This document shows, piece by piece, positions 8,534 to 19,639 of a stretch of 64,000 nt of DNA. The position numbers and the translations under genes were made by a program. The stretch lies in contig NZ_CP036164.1 in the NCBI RefSeq assembly GCF_004295485.1, forward strand, positions 2,108,001-2,172,000, written 5' to 3'. The notes beneath the pieces are model-generated. The model saw nothing but the letters and a program-made list of their open reading frames with translations, made no database searches and had not been told where the DNA came from. This stretch comes from Janibacter limosus (lineage in GTDB: Bacteria > Actinomycetota > Actinomycetes > Actinomycetales > Dermatophilaceae). The stretch's first letter is position 1, and every line of letters starts with the position of its first letter.

Positions 8534-9580
8534 TCAGAGCCGCGCGGCCACGGCATCACCGATCGCACTGGTGGACCGCTCGGCCGAGCGCTCGGCGAGG
8601 TCGGCGGCGACGGCGCTCTCGACGCGCTGGGCGTCCTCGGTGCGACCGAGGTGGTCGAGCAGCATCGCGACGGACAGGATCGCGGCGGTCGGGTCCGCCT
8701 TGCCCTGACCGGCGATGTCCGGGGCCGAGCCGTGGACCGGCTCGAACATGCTCGGGGCCTCGCGGGTGGGGTTGATGTTGCCGCTCGCGGCCAGGCCGAT
8801 GCCACCGGCGACGGCCGCGGCGATGTCGGTGATGATGTCGCCGAAGAGGTTGTCGGTGACGATCACGTCGAAGCGCGCCGGGTCGGTCGCGAGGAAGATG
8901 GTCGCGGCGTCGACGTGCTGGTAGGCGGTCTCGACGTCGGGGAACTCCGCGCCGACCTCCTCGACGGTGCGGCGCCACAGGTGACCGGCGTGGACGAGCA
9001 CGTTGTGCTTGTGGACCAGCGTCAGGTGCTTGCGCGGGCGGCCCTGGGCGCGGGCGAAGGCGTCACGCACGACGCGCTCGACGCCGAAGCGGGTGTTGAC
9101 GCTGACCTCGGTCGCGATCTCGTGCGGGGTACCGACGCGCAGCGCGCCGCCGTTGCCGACGTACGGACCCTCGGTGCCCTCGCGGACGACGACGAAGTCC
9201 AGTCCCTTGTCGGTGACCTCGGTCGACAGCGGGCTGGTGACGCCGGGGAAGAGCTTGGCCGGACGCAGGTTGACGTAGTGGTCGAGCGCAAAGCGAAGGG
9301 GGAGCAGCACGCCGCGCTCGAGGACACCAGAGGGCACGGTCGGGTCGCCGATGGCCCCGAGCAGGATCCCGTCGTGACCGCGCAGCTCCTCGACGACCGA
9401 GTCGGGCAGCGTCTCACCGGTGCGGTGCCAGCGGGCGGCGCCCAGGTCGTACTCCGTCGTGCGGACGTCGACGCCGGTGGCAGCGAGGACCTTCAGGCCC
9501 TCGGCGACCACCTCGGGGCCGATCCCGTCACCACCGAGGACGGCGATGTCGAACGTGGTCTGCTGCGCGTCGCTGGTCAT
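8534..9580 (-). CDS. leuB: 3-isopropylmalate dehydrogenase
   Basis: A protein of 348 residues, an NAD-dependent beta-decarboxylating dehydrogenase of the leucine pathway. It starts with [17 protein letters not shown] and carries [10 protein letters not shown], the substrate/metal block [28 protein letters not shown], and [18 protein letters not shown]. It lies 56 bp downstream of ilvD and 56 bp upstream of ilvE. No leuC or leuD is in the window. Confidence 0.95.
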   Translation of the reverse strand: MTSDAQQTTFDIAVLGGDGIGPEVVAEGLKVLAATGVDVRTTEYDLGAARWHRTGETLPDSVVEELRGHDGILLGAIGDPTVPSGVLERGVLLPLRFALDHYVNLRPAKLFPGVTSPLSTEVTDKGLDFVVVREGTEGPYVGNGGALRVGTPHEIATEVSVNTRFGVERVVRDAFARAQGRPRKHLTLVHKHNVLVHAGHLWRRTVEEVGAEFPDVETAYQHVDAATIFLATDPARFDVIVTDNLFGDIITDIAAAVAGGIGLAASGNINPTREAPSMFEPVHGSAPDIAGQGKADPTAAILSVAMLLDHLGRTEDAQRVESAVAADLAERSAERSTSAIGDAVAARL

Positions 9581-9636
9581 GTGCTCAGGCTAGGTCGCCG
9601 TCCCGACATGTGAACCCCGCGTCCCGCGATGCGGAC

Positions 9637-11478
9637 TCAGTCGACCTTGCGGGCGGCGCCCTTGTCGGCGGACTGGGCGAACTTCGCGAAGATCTTCAGC
9701 GCGGCGGAGACGGGACGGTCGCGGCTGACGGGAGCCCACCCCTTCGCGTCCTGCTCGGTACGGCGACGGGCCAGCTCCTCGTCGTCGACGAGCAGGTTGA
9801 CCCGGCGGCCGGGGATGTCGAACTCGATGACGTCACCGTCCTGCACGAGACCGATCGCGCCACCCGAGGCGGCCTCCGGGGAGACGTGGCCGATCGACAG
9901 GCCGGACGAGCCGCCCGAGAAGCGACCGTCGGTGATCAGCGCGCACTTCGGGCCCAGGCCCGTGCCCTTGAGGTAGGACGTCGGGTAGAGCATCTCCTGC
10001 ATGCCGGGACCGCCCTTGGGGCCCTCGTAGCGGATGACCACGACCTCGCCCTCCTGGACCTCCTTGGACAGGATCATCGTCACCGCGTCCTCCTGGGACT
10101 CGGCGACGCGGGCCGGTCCGGAGAAGTTCCACTGGTGCTCGGGCACGCCGGCGGTCTTGACGATGCAACCGTCGGGGGCGAGGTTGCCGGTGAGGACGGC
10201 CAGGCCCCCTTCGCTGGTGTAGGCGTGCTCGACCGAGCGGATGCACCCGGTCTCGGCGTCGGTGTCGAGGCTGGTCCACCGGTTGGTAGAGGAGAAGGCC
10301 TGCGTCGTGCGGACCCCGCCGGGTGCGGCGAGGAAGAGCTCGGACGCCTTGGCGGTCGTCGCGCCGGAGCGGATGTCCCAGTCGGAGAGCCATTGCTCGA
10401 GGGTCTTGCTGTGCACGGAGCGGACGCCCGTGTCGAGCATGCCCCCGCGGTGCAGCTCACCGAGGATCGCGGGGACGCCGCCGGCACGGTGGACGTCCTC
10501 CATGTAGTAGTCGCTGCTGTTGGGCGCGACCTTGACCAGGCACGGGGTCACCCGCGACAGCCCGTCGATGTCCTCCTGGTCGAAGTCGACCTCGGCCTCC
10601 TGGGCCGCGGCGAGCAGGTGCAGGATCGTGTTGGTCGAGCCGCCCATCGCGATGTCCAGGCGCATGGCGTTGGCGAAGGCGGGCTTGGTCGCGATCGAGC
10701 GCGGCAGCACGGACTCGTCGTCGTTGTCGTAGTAGTCGCGGCACAGGTCGACCACGAGGCGCCCGGCGTCGAGGAAGAGGTCGCGGCGCAGCTCCGCGGT
10801 CGCGAGCGTCGAGCCGTTGCCCGGGAGGGAGAGGCCCAGCGCCTCGGTGAGGCAGTTCATCGAGTTGGCGGTGAACATGCCCGAGCAGGAGCCGCAGGTG
10901 GGGCAGGCCGCCTGCTCGATCGCAGAGATCTCCTCGTCGCTGACGTTGTCGTCGACGGCCTTGACCATCGCGTCGACGAGGTCGAGGCGGGTGAAGGTCT
11001 CGCCGTCCTCGCCGATGATCGCCTTGCCGGCCTCCATCGGCCCGCCGGAGACGAAGACGGTCGGGATGTTCAGCCGCAGCGCGGCCAGCAGCATGCCCGG
11101 CGTGATCTTGTCGCAGTTGGAGATGCACACGAGGGCGTCGGCGCAGTGCGCGTTGACCATGTACTCGATCGAGTCGGCGATGACCTCGCGGCTCGGCAGC
11201 GAGTAGAGCATCCCGTGGTGGCCCATCGCGATGCCGTCGTCGACGGCGATGGTGTTGAACTCCTTGCCGACTCCCCCGGCCTCCTCGATCGCTCCCGCGA
11301 CGAGCTGGCCCATGTCCTTCAGGTGCACGTGCCCGGGGACGAACTGGGTGAAGGAGTTGGCGATCGCGACGATCGGCTTGCCGAAGTCGCCCTCCCCCAT
11401 GCCGGTGGCGCGCCACAGGGCACGGGCACCGGCCATGTTGCGACCGTGGGTGGTGGTTCGAGAACGCAGCTCAGGCAT
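9637..11478 (-). CDS. ilvD: dihydroxy-acid dehydratase
   Basis: A protein of 613 residues, the Fe-S dehydratase of isoleucine and valine synthesis. Cluster-binding motifs are visible: [12 protein letters not shown] and [29 protein letters not shown] and the C-terminal [20 protein letters not shown] are family hallmarks. The start [19 protein letters not shown] has GGAGG directly upstream. It appears to head the ilvD-leuB-ilvE-HAD-GNAT gene run. Confidence 0.96.
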   Translation of the reverse strand: MPELRSRTTTHGRNMAGARALWRATGMGEGDFGKPIVAIANSFTQFVPGHVHLKDMGQLVAGAIEEAGGVGKEFNTIAVDDGIAMGHHGMLYSLPSREVIADSIEYMVNAHCADALVCISNCDKITPGMLLAALRLNIPTVFVSGGPMEAGKAIIGEDGETFTRLDLVDAMVKAVDDNVSDEEISAIEQAACPTCGSCSGMFTANSMNCLTEALGLSLPGNGSTLATAELRRDLFLDAGRLVVDLCRDYYDNDDESVLPRSIATKPAFANAMRLDIAMGGSTNTILHLLAAAQEAEVDFDQEDIDGLSRVTPCLVKVAPNSSDYYMEDVHRAGGVPAILGELHRGGMLDTGVRSVHSKTLEQWLSDWDIRSGATTAKASELFLAAPGGVRTTQAFSSTNRWTSLDTDAETGCIRSVEHAYTSEGGLAVLTGNLAPDGCIVKTAGVPEHQWNFSGPARVAESQEDAVTMILSKEVQEGEVVVIRYEGPKGGPGMQEMLYPTSYLKGTGLGPKCALITDGRFSGGSSGLSIGHVSPEAASGGAIGLVQDGDVIEFDIPGRRVNLLVDDEELARRRTEQDAKGWAPVSRDRPVSAALKIFAKFAQSADKGAARKVD

Positions 11479-11530
11479 GCCTCCACCGTAGTTCGCCGGT
11501 CCGGGGGTTGATACCTCGTCTCACACGCCA

Positions 11531-11563
11531 GACCGCCCCCGACCAAGACGGTCGGGGGCGGTC
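11531..11563. terminator. strong hairpin between a small ORF and ilvD
   Basis: A perfect 14-bp stem (GACCGCCCCCGACC / GGTCGGGGGCGGTC, loop AAGAC). It has no clear T-run on either strand. It lies just downstream of the small minus-strand ORF at 11581 and upstream of ilvD, so it may separate their transcripts. Confidence 0.6.
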
Positions 11564-11580
11564 GGTTGGTTCGGGTGCGC

Positions 11581-11652
11581 TCACTCGCCGCTGTCGCGGC
11601 GGTCCAGGCTCTCCTGGAGGGCGCGGCGGGCTTCGGTGGCCTCGTCGCTCAT
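11581..11652 (-). CDS. small hypothetical protein (23 aa)
   Basis: A short frame (MSDEATEARRALQESLDRRD then SGE) with a good ribosome binding site, AGGAG, 6 nt before the ATG and a strong hairpin just after the stop. The peptide is highly charged and predicted helical. I recognise no family. Codon third positions are GC-rich, consistent with coding, but the frame is too short to be sure. Confidence 0.4.
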   Translation of the reverse strand: MSDEATEARRALQESLDRRDSGE

Positions 11653-11912
11653 GACGGCTCCTCGGTCGTGCAGCGGGGGTGGTGCGGGCAGGCACGACGT
11701 GGGTGGGGGTGCCGATGGTGCGAAGGGGGCGGGGCCGGGTGGGCCGGGCGATCATGCGACGGTATGCGGGCCGGGTGGTGCGACGGAAGGCCCCATCCAG
11801 AGGGTGGACGCGCGTCTGACCCCTCGAGACGATCGCCGGCGGACGCGTCAGGGAGTGGACGCCAGATAAATCGGAGGCGCGTGTCGGTGGGTGGACATAG
11901 CCTTGACAGGTC
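11653..11912. other. intergenic region before the ABC exporter
   Basis: The 260-bp divergent gap between the small minus-strand ORF and the exporter. Three GTGGAC boxes (near 11800, 11852 and 11890) occur upstream of the exporter start and could be regulator sites. TTGACA at 11893 is too close to the ATG to serve it as a -35. No RNA structure was recognised. Confidence 0.3.
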
Positions 11913-14900
11913 ATGACGCAGACCCTTGAGCGGACCGCCACGCCGCACCCGACCACGACCGACCCGACACCACCGGAGCGCACCGTCACCTGGCGCCGGA
12001 TGCGCTCGCCCGCCGCAGGCGCGGCGCTCGCGTGCTCGGCTCTGGCCGCGATCCTGCTCACCCTCGGCACGGTCGTCATCGGTCGCCTCGCCGAGACGCC
12101 GACGACCGCGCTCGTCCAGCTGCTCGCCGTCCTCGTCGTCGGCGGCGCGCTCATCGACAACATCGGCAAGGTCGTGTGGGTCGGCCTGTCCGACCGGGCC
12201 GAGGGCGTGCTGCGCGACGACCTGCTCGACGCGGCCCTGGCCCAGCCGGTCGCGGTGCTGTCCGAGCAGGCCGCCGGCGAGATTCTCGACCGGGTCGACG
12301 ACGACACCCACGAGGTCGGCAACCTCATGCGCTGGCAGCTGTGGATGTTTGCCCGCACCGCCTTCTCCGTCCTCCCGATGTGGATCGTCGCCGGTGTGAC
12401 CTGGTGGCCGGCGTGGCTGATCTTCCCGCTGCTCGCGGGCCTGACGGGCGTGGCCGTGCGACCCCTGCTCGGTGAGATCGCCCGTCGCAAGGTCATCGAG
12501 GAGATGGCCTGGACCGACCACGCGAGCGCACTCGAGGAGGGCATCGCCGGGCGCGACGACCTGCGCACGAGCCTGGGGCAGGCGCACATGGTGCAGCGGC
12601 TGGCGACGCTCACCGCCCGGGTCCACGCACGCTTCCGTGACGTGGTCACCCTCGAGAGCCGGCTGGCCCGTCGCGCCGGGCTGCTGCTCCACGCGCTGCT
12701 CGCCGGCATCGGCATCGCCGGCATCGCCCTGACTGTGAACGACTCGCTGTCGGTCGGCGAGCTCGTCACCCTCTTCATCGTCACGTCGACCTTCGTCGGG
12801 CTGGTCACCCAGCTGGCCAACCACCTGCCCGACCTGCAGGCCGGTCTGGGTGCCGTCATCCGACTGCGCCAGATGCTCGCCGTCGAGCCCGAACCACGAG
12901 GTGGGGTGCCGGTCCCTGCAGGGGCCGAGGTCGCCGTCGAGGTGTGCGGCCTGGACTTCTCCTACGACGAGGGCAGCTTCGCCCTTCGCGATGTCACCTT
13001 CTCCGCTCCCGCCGGCGAGACCGTCGCGCTCGTCGGCCGGACCGGCTCCGGCAAGTCGACCCTGGCGTCCTTCGTCTCGCGGGCGGTCGAGCCGCCCCGT
13101 GGCAGCGTCTTCGTCGGCGGCGTCGACGTGCGCGACATCGACCTGCAGCAGCTGCGCACCGACGTCGGGGTCGTCACGCAGCGCACCGAGATCGTCGCAG
13201 CCACCCTCGCGGACAACATCGCCCTCTTCGACGACACCCCGCGGGCCGACATCGAGGCGGCCGTGGTCGAGCTCGGCCTGCGCGACTGGGTCGAGGGACT
13301 GCCCGCGGGCCTCGACACCCTGCTCGGCCCCGGGGGCACGAGGCTGTCCGCCGGGGAGGAGCAGCTGGTCGCCTTCGCCCGGCTGCTCGTGCGCGACGTC
13401 CGCGTCGTCGTCCTCGACGAGGCGACCGCCCGCATGGACCCGCTCACCGAGCGCCGCGTCGTGTCGGCCGCGGACCGGCTGCTCGTCGGCCGGACCGGCA
13501 TCCTCATCGCCCACCGGCTCAACACCATCGAGCGGGCCCCCCACGTGGTGGTCCTCGACCACGGCCGGGTCATCCAGCAGGGCCGCCGCACCGACCTGGC
13601 CGAGGCAGAGGGCCCCTTCCGCAGCCTCCTGCTCGACAGCCGCACCGAGTCCGCGACGGACCTGCCCGCCGCCCAAGGGCACCTCGACCACTCCGACCTC
13701 GACCCGGTGGGCGGACGACGCCGTACGACGACCCCTCCCGAGCAGCCCGAGGTCGGCGACGGCCCGTCGCTCGGTCGCGGCATCGTGCACGCACTGTCGG
13801 TCACGCCTGCCTGGGGCATCGCCGGAGCCTTCTGCTTCCTGGCCATGTCACTCCTCGGCGCGCAGGGAGCCGTCACCGGTCTGGTCTGGGGCCGCATCGT
13901 CGAAGACCTGCAGGCCGGCAGCACGCCGACGGCGCTCGCGGTCACCCTCGCCGTCTGCCTGCTCGTCGTCCCCTTCCTCACCGCCCAGGCCTTCGCCCGC
14001 TACCCACGGTGGTGGATCGAGGTCATGCTGCGCGCCCGGATGGCGGTCCTCGTCGGCCAGACCCGCGCCGAGCGGCTGCCGCGGACCCCTCCCGGGGAGG
14101 TCGTCGCCCGCTCCATGGATGCCGACCGCTACGCGCGCTACGCCGACCGGTGGGTCGACTTCATCAACGGCCTCGTCATCACGGCGCTCACCTCCGTGCT
14201 CGCCGGGACCTGGGTCGCCGGTGCCGTGCTCCTGACCGTCATGGTCACCTCCGCCGTCGCGGCCAGCTTCGGCCGTCCGATCGCCGGTCGCTCGGCGGCT
14301 GCTGCGTCCACGGCCCGCGCAGGTTTCGGTCGGGCCGTCGTCTCGGCACTGGAGTCGGTGCGCACGATCAAGCTGGCCGCAGCCACCCCGTACGTCCGGC
14401 GCCACCTGCGCGAGGTCGACGGTGGGCGCGTCGACGCCGCGGTCAAGGAGCACCGGGTGCAGGCCGTCCTCGACGCCGTCCCTCTCATCATGGTCCAGTG
14501 CGGCGTCGTCGCGACGTGGTGGATCCACGTCGCCGGCGGGTGGGGGCTCGGCACGGCGATCCTCGTCTCGGGCGCCGTGGCCGGCTTCGACTGGTTTGGT
14601 CGCGTCGCGAGCATGGTCGTCACCGAGGCACCGGGGACCCGCGCCTGGCAGGTCGAGACCGCGCGCTTTGCGGGCGGCACCGACCTGATGGACCTGCCCG
14701 AGGGTGTCGACCTCGTCGAGGGCACCGCCCCGGCACCGGTCGCCGGTGAGCGCGAGCCACTGCGGCACCTCGAGCTGCGAGATGTCACGGTCGTCCACGA
14801 CGACGGGACCATCGGCGCCACCGACATCGACCTGACCGTCCACGCCGGTCAGCTCGTGCTGCTCGTCGGCCAGGTCGGGTCCGGCAAGTCGAGCCTGCTC

Positions 14901-15440
14901 GCCTCCCTCGCCGGCCTGATCGACCACCGCGGCAGCGTCCTGTGGAACGGCCAGCCCGTCACCGACCCGCAGCGCGTCCTGCGACCCGGTCGGGTCGCCC
15001 ACGTCGCCCAGGTGCCGCGGGTGCTGTCGGGGACCTTCACCGACAACGTCCGGCTCGGGCACGAGCGGCCGCTCGAGCAGCCGGTCGCACTGGCCCGGCT
15101 GAGCGACGACGTGTCCTCGGCCGGCGGGCCGGACTCCCTCGTCGGGCACCGCGGCGTGCGCCTCTCGGGTGGTCAGGTGCAGCGCCTGGCCCTGGCCCGG
15201 GCGCTGGCCACCGAGGCCGAGCTGCTGCTCGCCGACGACGTCTCCTCCGCGCTCGACGCGACCACCGAGATCGCCCTGTGGCGGGGCCTGCGCGAGCAGG
15301 GGGCCACGGTCATCGGCGCCACCTCCAAGCGCGCTGCGCTCGAGCAGGCCGACTCGGTCGTCGTGCTCGTCGCAGGTCGAGCCGTCGCCGTCGGCCCCTG
15401 GGCTGAGCTCTCCCCCGCATGGGGGCACCTCGCCGGCTGA
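11913..15440 (+). CDS. full-length ABC exporter (TMD-NBD-TMD-NBD), asymmetric ATP sites
   Basis: A fused exporter of 1175 residues: transmembrane domain 1 (about 30-320), ATPase 1 (about 345-580), a linker, transmembrane domain 2 (about 625-900) and ATPase 2 (about 950-1175). ATPase 1 has Walker A GRTGSGKST (near 374) and Walker B VVVLDE (near 497), but its signature is LSAGEEQ (near 477). ATPase 2 has Walker A GQVGSGKSS (near 986) and a canonical LSGGQ (near 1083), but LLLADD puts Asp where the catalytic Glu should be (near 1108). One ATP site is thus consensus and the other degenerate, as in heterodimeric exporters. The substrate is unknown. It interrupts the otherwise minus-strand amino acid cluster. 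Confidence 0.9.
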   Translation: MTQTLERTATPHPTTTDPTPPERTVTWRRMRSPAAGAALACSALAAILLTLGTVVIGRLAETPTTALVQLLAVLVVGGALIDNIGKVVWVGLSDRAEGVLRDDLLDAALAQPVAVLSEQAAGEILDRVDDDTHEVGNLMRWQLWMFARTAFSVLPMWIVAGVTWWPAWLIFPLLAGLTGVAVRPLLGEIARRKVIEEMAWTDHASALEEGIAGRDDLRTSLGQAHMVQRLATLTARVHARFRDVVTLESRLARRAGLLLHALLAGIGIAGIALTVNDSLSVGELVTLFIVTSTFVGLVTQLANHLPDLQAGLGAVIRLRQMLAVEPEPRGGVPVPAGAEVAVEVCGLDFSYDEGSFALRDVTFSAPAGETVALVGRTGSGKSTLASFVSRAVEPPRGSVFVGGVDVRDIDLQQLRTDVGVVTQRTEIVAATLADNIALFDDTPRADIEAAVVELGLRDWVEGLPAGLDTLLGPGGTRLSAGEEQLVAFARLLVRDVRVVVLDEATARMDPLTERRVVSAADRLLVGRTGILIAHRLNTIERAPHVVVLDHGRVIQQGRRTDLAEAEGPFRSLLLDSRTESATDLPAAQGHLDHSDLDPVGGRRRTTTPPEQPEVGDGPSLGRGIVHALSVTPAWGIAGAFCFLAMSLLGAQGAVTGLVWGRIVEDLQAGSTPTALAVTLAVCLLVVPFLTAQAFARYPRWWIEVMLRARMAVLVGQTRAERLPRTPPGEVVARSMDADRYARYADRWVDFINGLVITALTSVLAGTWVAGAVLLTVMVTSAVAASFGRPIAGRSAAAASTARAGFGRAVVSALESVRTIKLAAATPYVRRHLREVDGGRVDAAVKEHRVQAVLDAVPLIMVQCGVVATWWIHVAGGWGLGTAILVSGAVAGFDWFGRVASMVVTEAPGTRAWQVETARFAGGTDLMDLPEGVDLVEGTAPAPVAGEREPLRHLELRDVTVVHDDGTIGATDIDLTVHAGQLVLLVGQVGSGKSSLLASLAGLIDHRGSVLWNGQPVTDPQRVLRPGRVAHVAQVPRVLSGTFTDNVRLGHERPLEQPVALARLSDDVSSAGGPDSLVGHRGVRLSGGQVQRLALARALATEAELLLADDVSSALDATTEIALWRGLREQGATVIGATSKRAALEQADSVVVLVAGRAVAVGPWAELSPAWGHLAG

Positions 15441-15506
15441 GGGCACCTCCCCCCTTCGCGCTCAGCTCCCCTCCTGCGGCACCTCCCCACGCCCCCCCCT
15501 GACGCC

Positions 15507-15555
15507 GGGGGGAGGTATACCCGCCGGTGAATCGTCCGCGCGTCGACCTCCACCC
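15507..15555. repeat. palindromic element family A, copy 3
   Basis: Arms GGGGAGGTATACCCGCC and GCGCGTCGACCTCCACCC around GGTGAATCGTCC. It is part of tandem unit 1 and is repeated almost exactly 177 bp later as copy 5. Confidence 0.85.
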
Positions 15556-15571
15556 GGCGTCCCCCCTTCGT

Positions 15572-15620
15572 CAGTGGAGGTATGCGCGCCAACAAAACGT
15601 CCGCGCGTATACCTCCACCC
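15572..15620. repeat. palindromic element family A, copy 4
   Basis: Arms AGTGGAGGTATGCGCGCC and GCGCGTATACCTCCACCC. The centre AACAAAACGTCC differs from the GGTGAATCGTCC centre of its neighbours. Confidence 0.85.
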
Positions 15621-15683
15621 AGCCTTCCCCCTTCGCGCTCAGCTCCCCTCCTGCGGCACCTCCCCACGCCCCGCCCTGACGCC

Positions 15684-15732
15684 GGGTGGAGGTATACCCG
15701 CCGGTGAATCGTCCGCGCGTCGACCTCCACCC
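15684..15732. repeat. palindromic element family A, copy 5
   Basis: Arms GGGTGGAGGTATACCCGCC and GCGCGTCGACCTCCACCC with centre GGTGAATCGTCC. It differs from copy 3 essentially only in the G-run at the left arm. Confidence 0.85.
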
Positions 15733-15749
15733 GAGGCGCCCCCTTCGCC

Positions 15750-15797
15750 AGTGGAGGTGGGCGCGCCGGTGAATCGTCCGCGCGTATACCTCCACCC
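15750..15797. repeat. palindromic element family A, copy 6
   Basis: Left arm AGTGGAGGTGGGCGCGCC, centre GGTGAATCGTCC, right arm GCGCGTATACCTCCACCC. It occupies the same place in tandem unit 2 as copy 4 does in unit 1. Confidence 0.85.
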
Positions 15798-15881
15798 AGC
15801 CATCTGCCAGCCACCCAGCCACCAGCCGCGCCCCCACGAACCGCACCCCCACCCAGCCACCAAGCGCCGGCCGGGCATGAC

Positions 15882-15923
15882 ACAGGGGGCGCCCCGGCTG
15901 ATGAGCCGGTGGGCGCCCCCTGT
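15882..15923. terminator. hairpin downstream of ilvC
   Basis: Arms ACAGGGGGCGCCC with inner GGCT pair with AGCC and GGGCGCCCCCTGT around a GATG loop. It lies 41 bp beyond the ilvC stop. No T-run is visible, so it may work only as an RNA 3'-end or Rho-assisted structure. Confidence 0.6.
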
Positions 15924-15963
15924 GGGGACCCGACGCGGGGGTGACCGCGGCGGGAGTCTGTGA

Positions 15964-17037
<1,074 letters not shown>

Positions 17038-17075
17038 TCATCGTCTCGCGTCCGGCGCGACCATGACGAAGGGGG

Positions 17076-17585
17076 TCAGTGTCTGGAACGGTCGGTGATC
17101 GAGCGGGGGCCGCGGCCGATCGCCACGACACCCGACTGGACGAGCTCCTTGATGCCGTGCGGCTCGAGGATCTCGAGCATCGAGTTGAGCTTGTCGGCGT
17201 TGCCCACGGCCTGCAGGACGATCGCCTCAGCCGTGGCGTCGACGATCTTGGCCTTGAACATCTGCGCCGTCTCGAGGATCCCGCTGCGGCTGGTCGCGTC
17301 GGCGCGCACCTTGACGAGCACCACCTGGCTGTTGACCGAGGCGAGCGGGTCGAGCTCGACGACCTTCAGCACCTCGACGAGCTTGTTGAGCTGCTTGGTC
17401 ACCTGCTCCAGCGGCAGCAGGTCGACGTCGACGACGACGGTCATCCGGGAGACCTCGTCGTTCTCGGTCGGCCCGACTGCGAGCGAGTCGATGTTGAATC
17501 CCCTGCGGGAGAAGAGCGCCGAGATGCGAGCGAGGACGCCCGGCTTGTTCTCGACGAGGACGGAGAGGGTGTGCTTGGTGCTCAT
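17076..17585 (-). CDS. ilvN: acetolactate synthase small (regulatory) subunit
   Basis: A protein of 169 residues. The N-terminal ACT domain reads HTLSVLVENKPGVLARISALFSRRG with the NIDSLAVG block, followed by the ALS small-subunit C-terminal domain. It confers valine feedback inhibition on IlvB. The start at 17585 (MSTKHTLS) is the family-typical one; the frame remains open upstream into ilvB. Only 11 bp separate it from the ilvB stop. Confidence 0.95.
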   Translation of the reverse strand: MSTKHTLSVLVENKPGVLARISALFSRRGFNIDSLAVGPTENDEVSRMTVVVDVDLLPLEQVTKQLNKLVEVLKVVELDPLASVNSQVVLVKVRADATSRSGILETAQMFKAKIVDATAEAIVLQAVGNADKLNSMLEILEPHGIKELVQSGVVAIGRGPRSITDRSRH

Positions 17586-17596
17586 GGTCTCGTGCC

Positions 17597-19498
17597 TCAC
17601 TGGCCGTCGTGGTCTGCGTCGGTGTCCTGCTCCTCGGCCTCGGACTCTTCCCGGTCCCACACCGGGGCGGCGTCACGGGCCGTCTGGATGGCGTCGTTGC
17701 TCACGCCGGCGGGCACCATCGGCCACACCATCGCGTCGCGCTCGACGACGAAGTCGATGACGACCGGGCGGTCATTGATCGCCATGGCCTGCTCGATCGT
17801 CGCGTCGAGGTCCTCGGGCCGCTCGCACCGCAGGCCCACGCAGCCGTAGGCCTCCGCGAGCTTGACGAAGTCGGGGATCCGGTTGCCGACCGAGGTGTGC
17901 AGGTCGGTGTTGGAGTAGCGCTCGTTGTAGAAGAGCGACTGCCACTGGCGGACCATGCCCAGGCTCGAGTTGTTGATGATCGCGACCTTGATCGGGATGT
18001 CGTTGATGACGCAGGTCGCGAGCTCCTGGTTGGTCATCTGGAAGCAGCCGTCACCGTCGATCGCCCACACGACCCGGTCCGGCTCGCCGACCTTGGCCCC
18101 CATGGCCGCCGGCACCGAGTAGCCCATCGTCCCGGCGCCACCGGAGTTGAGCCAGGAGTTGGGGCGCTCGTACCCGATGAACTGCGCGGCCCACATCTGG
18201 TGCTGTCCCACCCCGGCGGCGTAGACGGCCTCCGGACCGGCGATCGCACCGATGCGCTCGATCACCTGCTGCGGCATGAGCGCCTCGTCGCTGGTGGCGG
18301 TGTACCCGACGGGGAACTCCTGCGCCCACCCCTTCGTCGTCGCCGCCCACGCGCTGTAGGTGTGCGGGTTGACGTCGGCGGCATCGCCCACGCCGGCCTC
18401 GATGGTCGTGATGAGCTCGCTGATGATCGCCTTGGCGTCACCGACGATCGGCACGTCGGCGGCCCGGTTCTTGGAGATCTCGGCCGGGTCGATGTCGGCG
18501 TGGATGATCCGGGCGTCCGGGGCGAAGGACGACAGCTGGCCGGTGACCCGGTCGTCGAAGCGGGCACCGAGGGTGATCAGCAGGTCGCTGCGCTGCAGGC
18601 CGGTCACCGCGGACACCGAGCCGTGCATGCCGGGCATGCCCAGGTGCAGTGAGTGCCCGTCGGGGAAGGCGCCCCGCGCCATGAGGGTCGTGACGACCGG
18701 GATGCCCGTGAGCTCGGCGAGCCGGAGCAGCTCTGCATGGGCACCGGCGCGGATGACGCCGCCGCCCACGTAGAGGACAGGCCGTCGGCTGGCGGCCATC
18801 AGGCGCACCGCCTCGCGGATCTGCTTGGCGTGCGGACGCGTCACCGGGTGGTAACCCGGCAGATCGATCTGCGGCGGCCACGCGAAGGTGGTGGTGGCCT
18901 GCAGTGCGTCCTTGGAGATGTCCACGAGGACCGGGCCGGGTCGGCCCGTGCTCGCGATGTGGAAGGCCTCGGCGATGACCCGCGGGATCTGCGCCGCCTC
19001 GGTCACGAGGTAGTTGTGCTTGGTGATCGGCATCGTGATGCCGCGGATGTCCGCCTCCTGGAAGGCGTCGGTGCCGATGGCGCTCGAGGCGACCTGGCCC
19101 GTGATCGCCACGATCGGGACCGAGTCCATGTGGGCGTCGGCGATCGCGGTGACGAGGTTGGTGGCACCGGGCCCGGACGTCGCCATGCACACGCCGACCT
19201 TGCCGGTGGCCGAGGCGTAGCCCTCGGCGGCGTGGCCGGCACCCTGCTCGTGGCGCACGAGGATGTGCCGGACCTTGGTGGAGTCCATCAGCGGGTCGTA
19301 GGCCGGCAGGATCGCGCCACCCGGGATGCCGAAGACGACCTCCGCACCGACGTGCTCGAGGGCGAGGACCAGGCTCTTCGCTCCGGTCACCTGCTCGGGG
19401 GTCGGTCGGGCGTTCCCGGGCCTGCGGGCCATCGCGGCCGGGCTCGGGGCGCTGCTGCTCGTGTCAGTCACCGTGTGTCCTTCGGTTCGGCGTGCCAT
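17597..19498 (-). CDS. ilvB: acetolactate synthase large catalytic subunit
   Basis: A protein of about 633 residues, thiamine-diphosphate dependent, first common step of branched-chain synthesis. Visible motifs: [13 protein letters not shown], the catalytic Glu in [25 protein letters not shown], the FAD-binding central domain, and the ThDP motif [17 protein letters not shown]...NNSSLGMV. The start at 19498 (MARRTEG) has AAGGAG 9 nt upstream. An in-frame ATG at 19519 has its Shine-Dalgarno too close. Expression is probably attenuated by the upstream leader peptide. Confidence 0.95.
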   Translation of the reverse strand: MARRTEGHTVTDTSSSAPSPAAMARRPGNARPTPEQVTGAKSLVLALEHVGAEVVFGIPGGAILPAYDPLMDSTKVRHILVRHEQGAGHAAEGYASATGKVGVCMATSGPGATNLVTAIADAHMDSVPIVAITGQVASSAIGTDAFQEADIRGITMPITKHNYLVTEAAQIPRVIAEAFHIASTGRPGPVLVDISKDALQATTTFAWPPQIDLPGYHPVTRPHAKQIREAVRLMAASRRPVLYVGGGVIRAGAHAELLRLAELTGIPVVTTLMARGAFPDGHSLHLGMPGMHGSVSAVTGLQRSDLLITLGARFDDRVTGQLSSFAPDARIIHADIDPAEISKNRAADVPIVGDAKAIISELITTIEAGVGDAADVNPHTYSAWAATTKGWAQEFPVGYTATSDEALMPQQVIERIGAIAGPEAVYAAGVGQHQMWAAQFIGYERPNSWLNSGGAGTMGYSVPAAMGAKVGEPDRVVWAIDGDGCFQMTNQELATCVINDIPIKVAIINNSSLGMVRQWQSLFYNERYSNTDLHTSVGNRIPDFVKLAEAYGCVGLRCERPEDLDATIEQAMAINDRPVVIDFVVERDAMVWPMVPAGVSNDAIQTARDAAPVWDREESEAEEQDTDADHDGQ

Positions 19499-19530
19499 CT
19501 GCTGGTGCTCCTTGATCATCTCCCGGCATG

Positions 19531-19566
19531 AAAAAGCCCTTCAGTCCGGGTGCGGACATGAAGGGC
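19531..19566 (-). terminator. ilvB attenuator terminator
   Basis: On the minus strand GCCCTTCA-TGTCC pairs with GGAC-TGAAGGGC and is followed by TTTTT. It sits between the leader peptide and ilvB. A competing structure forms between GGCGCGCTGC in the leader and GCAGCGCGC just before this terminator. Confidence 0.88.
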
Positions 19567-19594
19567 GCGCGCTGCGTCGGCGACGTGTCGTCGC

Positions 19595-19633
19595 TCAGGC
19601 AGCGCGCCGGGGAAGTACGAGGAGGAGGGCCAT
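19595..19633 (-). CDS. ilvB leader peptide MALLLVLPRRAA
   Basis: A 12-residue open frame with consecutive Leu-Leu-Leu-Val-Leu codons, followed by RNA that can form alternative hairpins and an intrinsic terminator. This is the classic arrangement of ilvB attenuators in actinobacteria, where starvation for leucine or valine stalls the ribosome and permits read-through. Confidence 0.85.
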   Translation of the reverse strand: MALLLVLPRRAA

Positions 19634-19639
19634 GCGGCT

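Larger units (their letters stand above)
15441..15963. other. convergent 523-bp gap filled by duplicated palindromic repeats
   Basis: No gene. The region between the exporter and ilvC consists of a roughly 177-bp unit present twice in tandem (from 15451 and from 15628). Each unit has a shared spacer with CCCCTTCGCGCTCAGCTCCC and two family A palindromes. Past the array, an 80-bp C-rich tract of CCACCCAGCCACC type leads into a hairpin at 15882-15923. Confidence 0.85.

Noticed and set aside
11893..11898. TTGACA as the -35 of the ABC exporter
   Set aside because: It lies only about 14 bp before the ATG, leaving no room for a -10.
15450..15800. Repeat array as a CRISPR
   Set aside because: The units are long palindromes with conserved spacers and only four copies, without variable spacers or cas genes.
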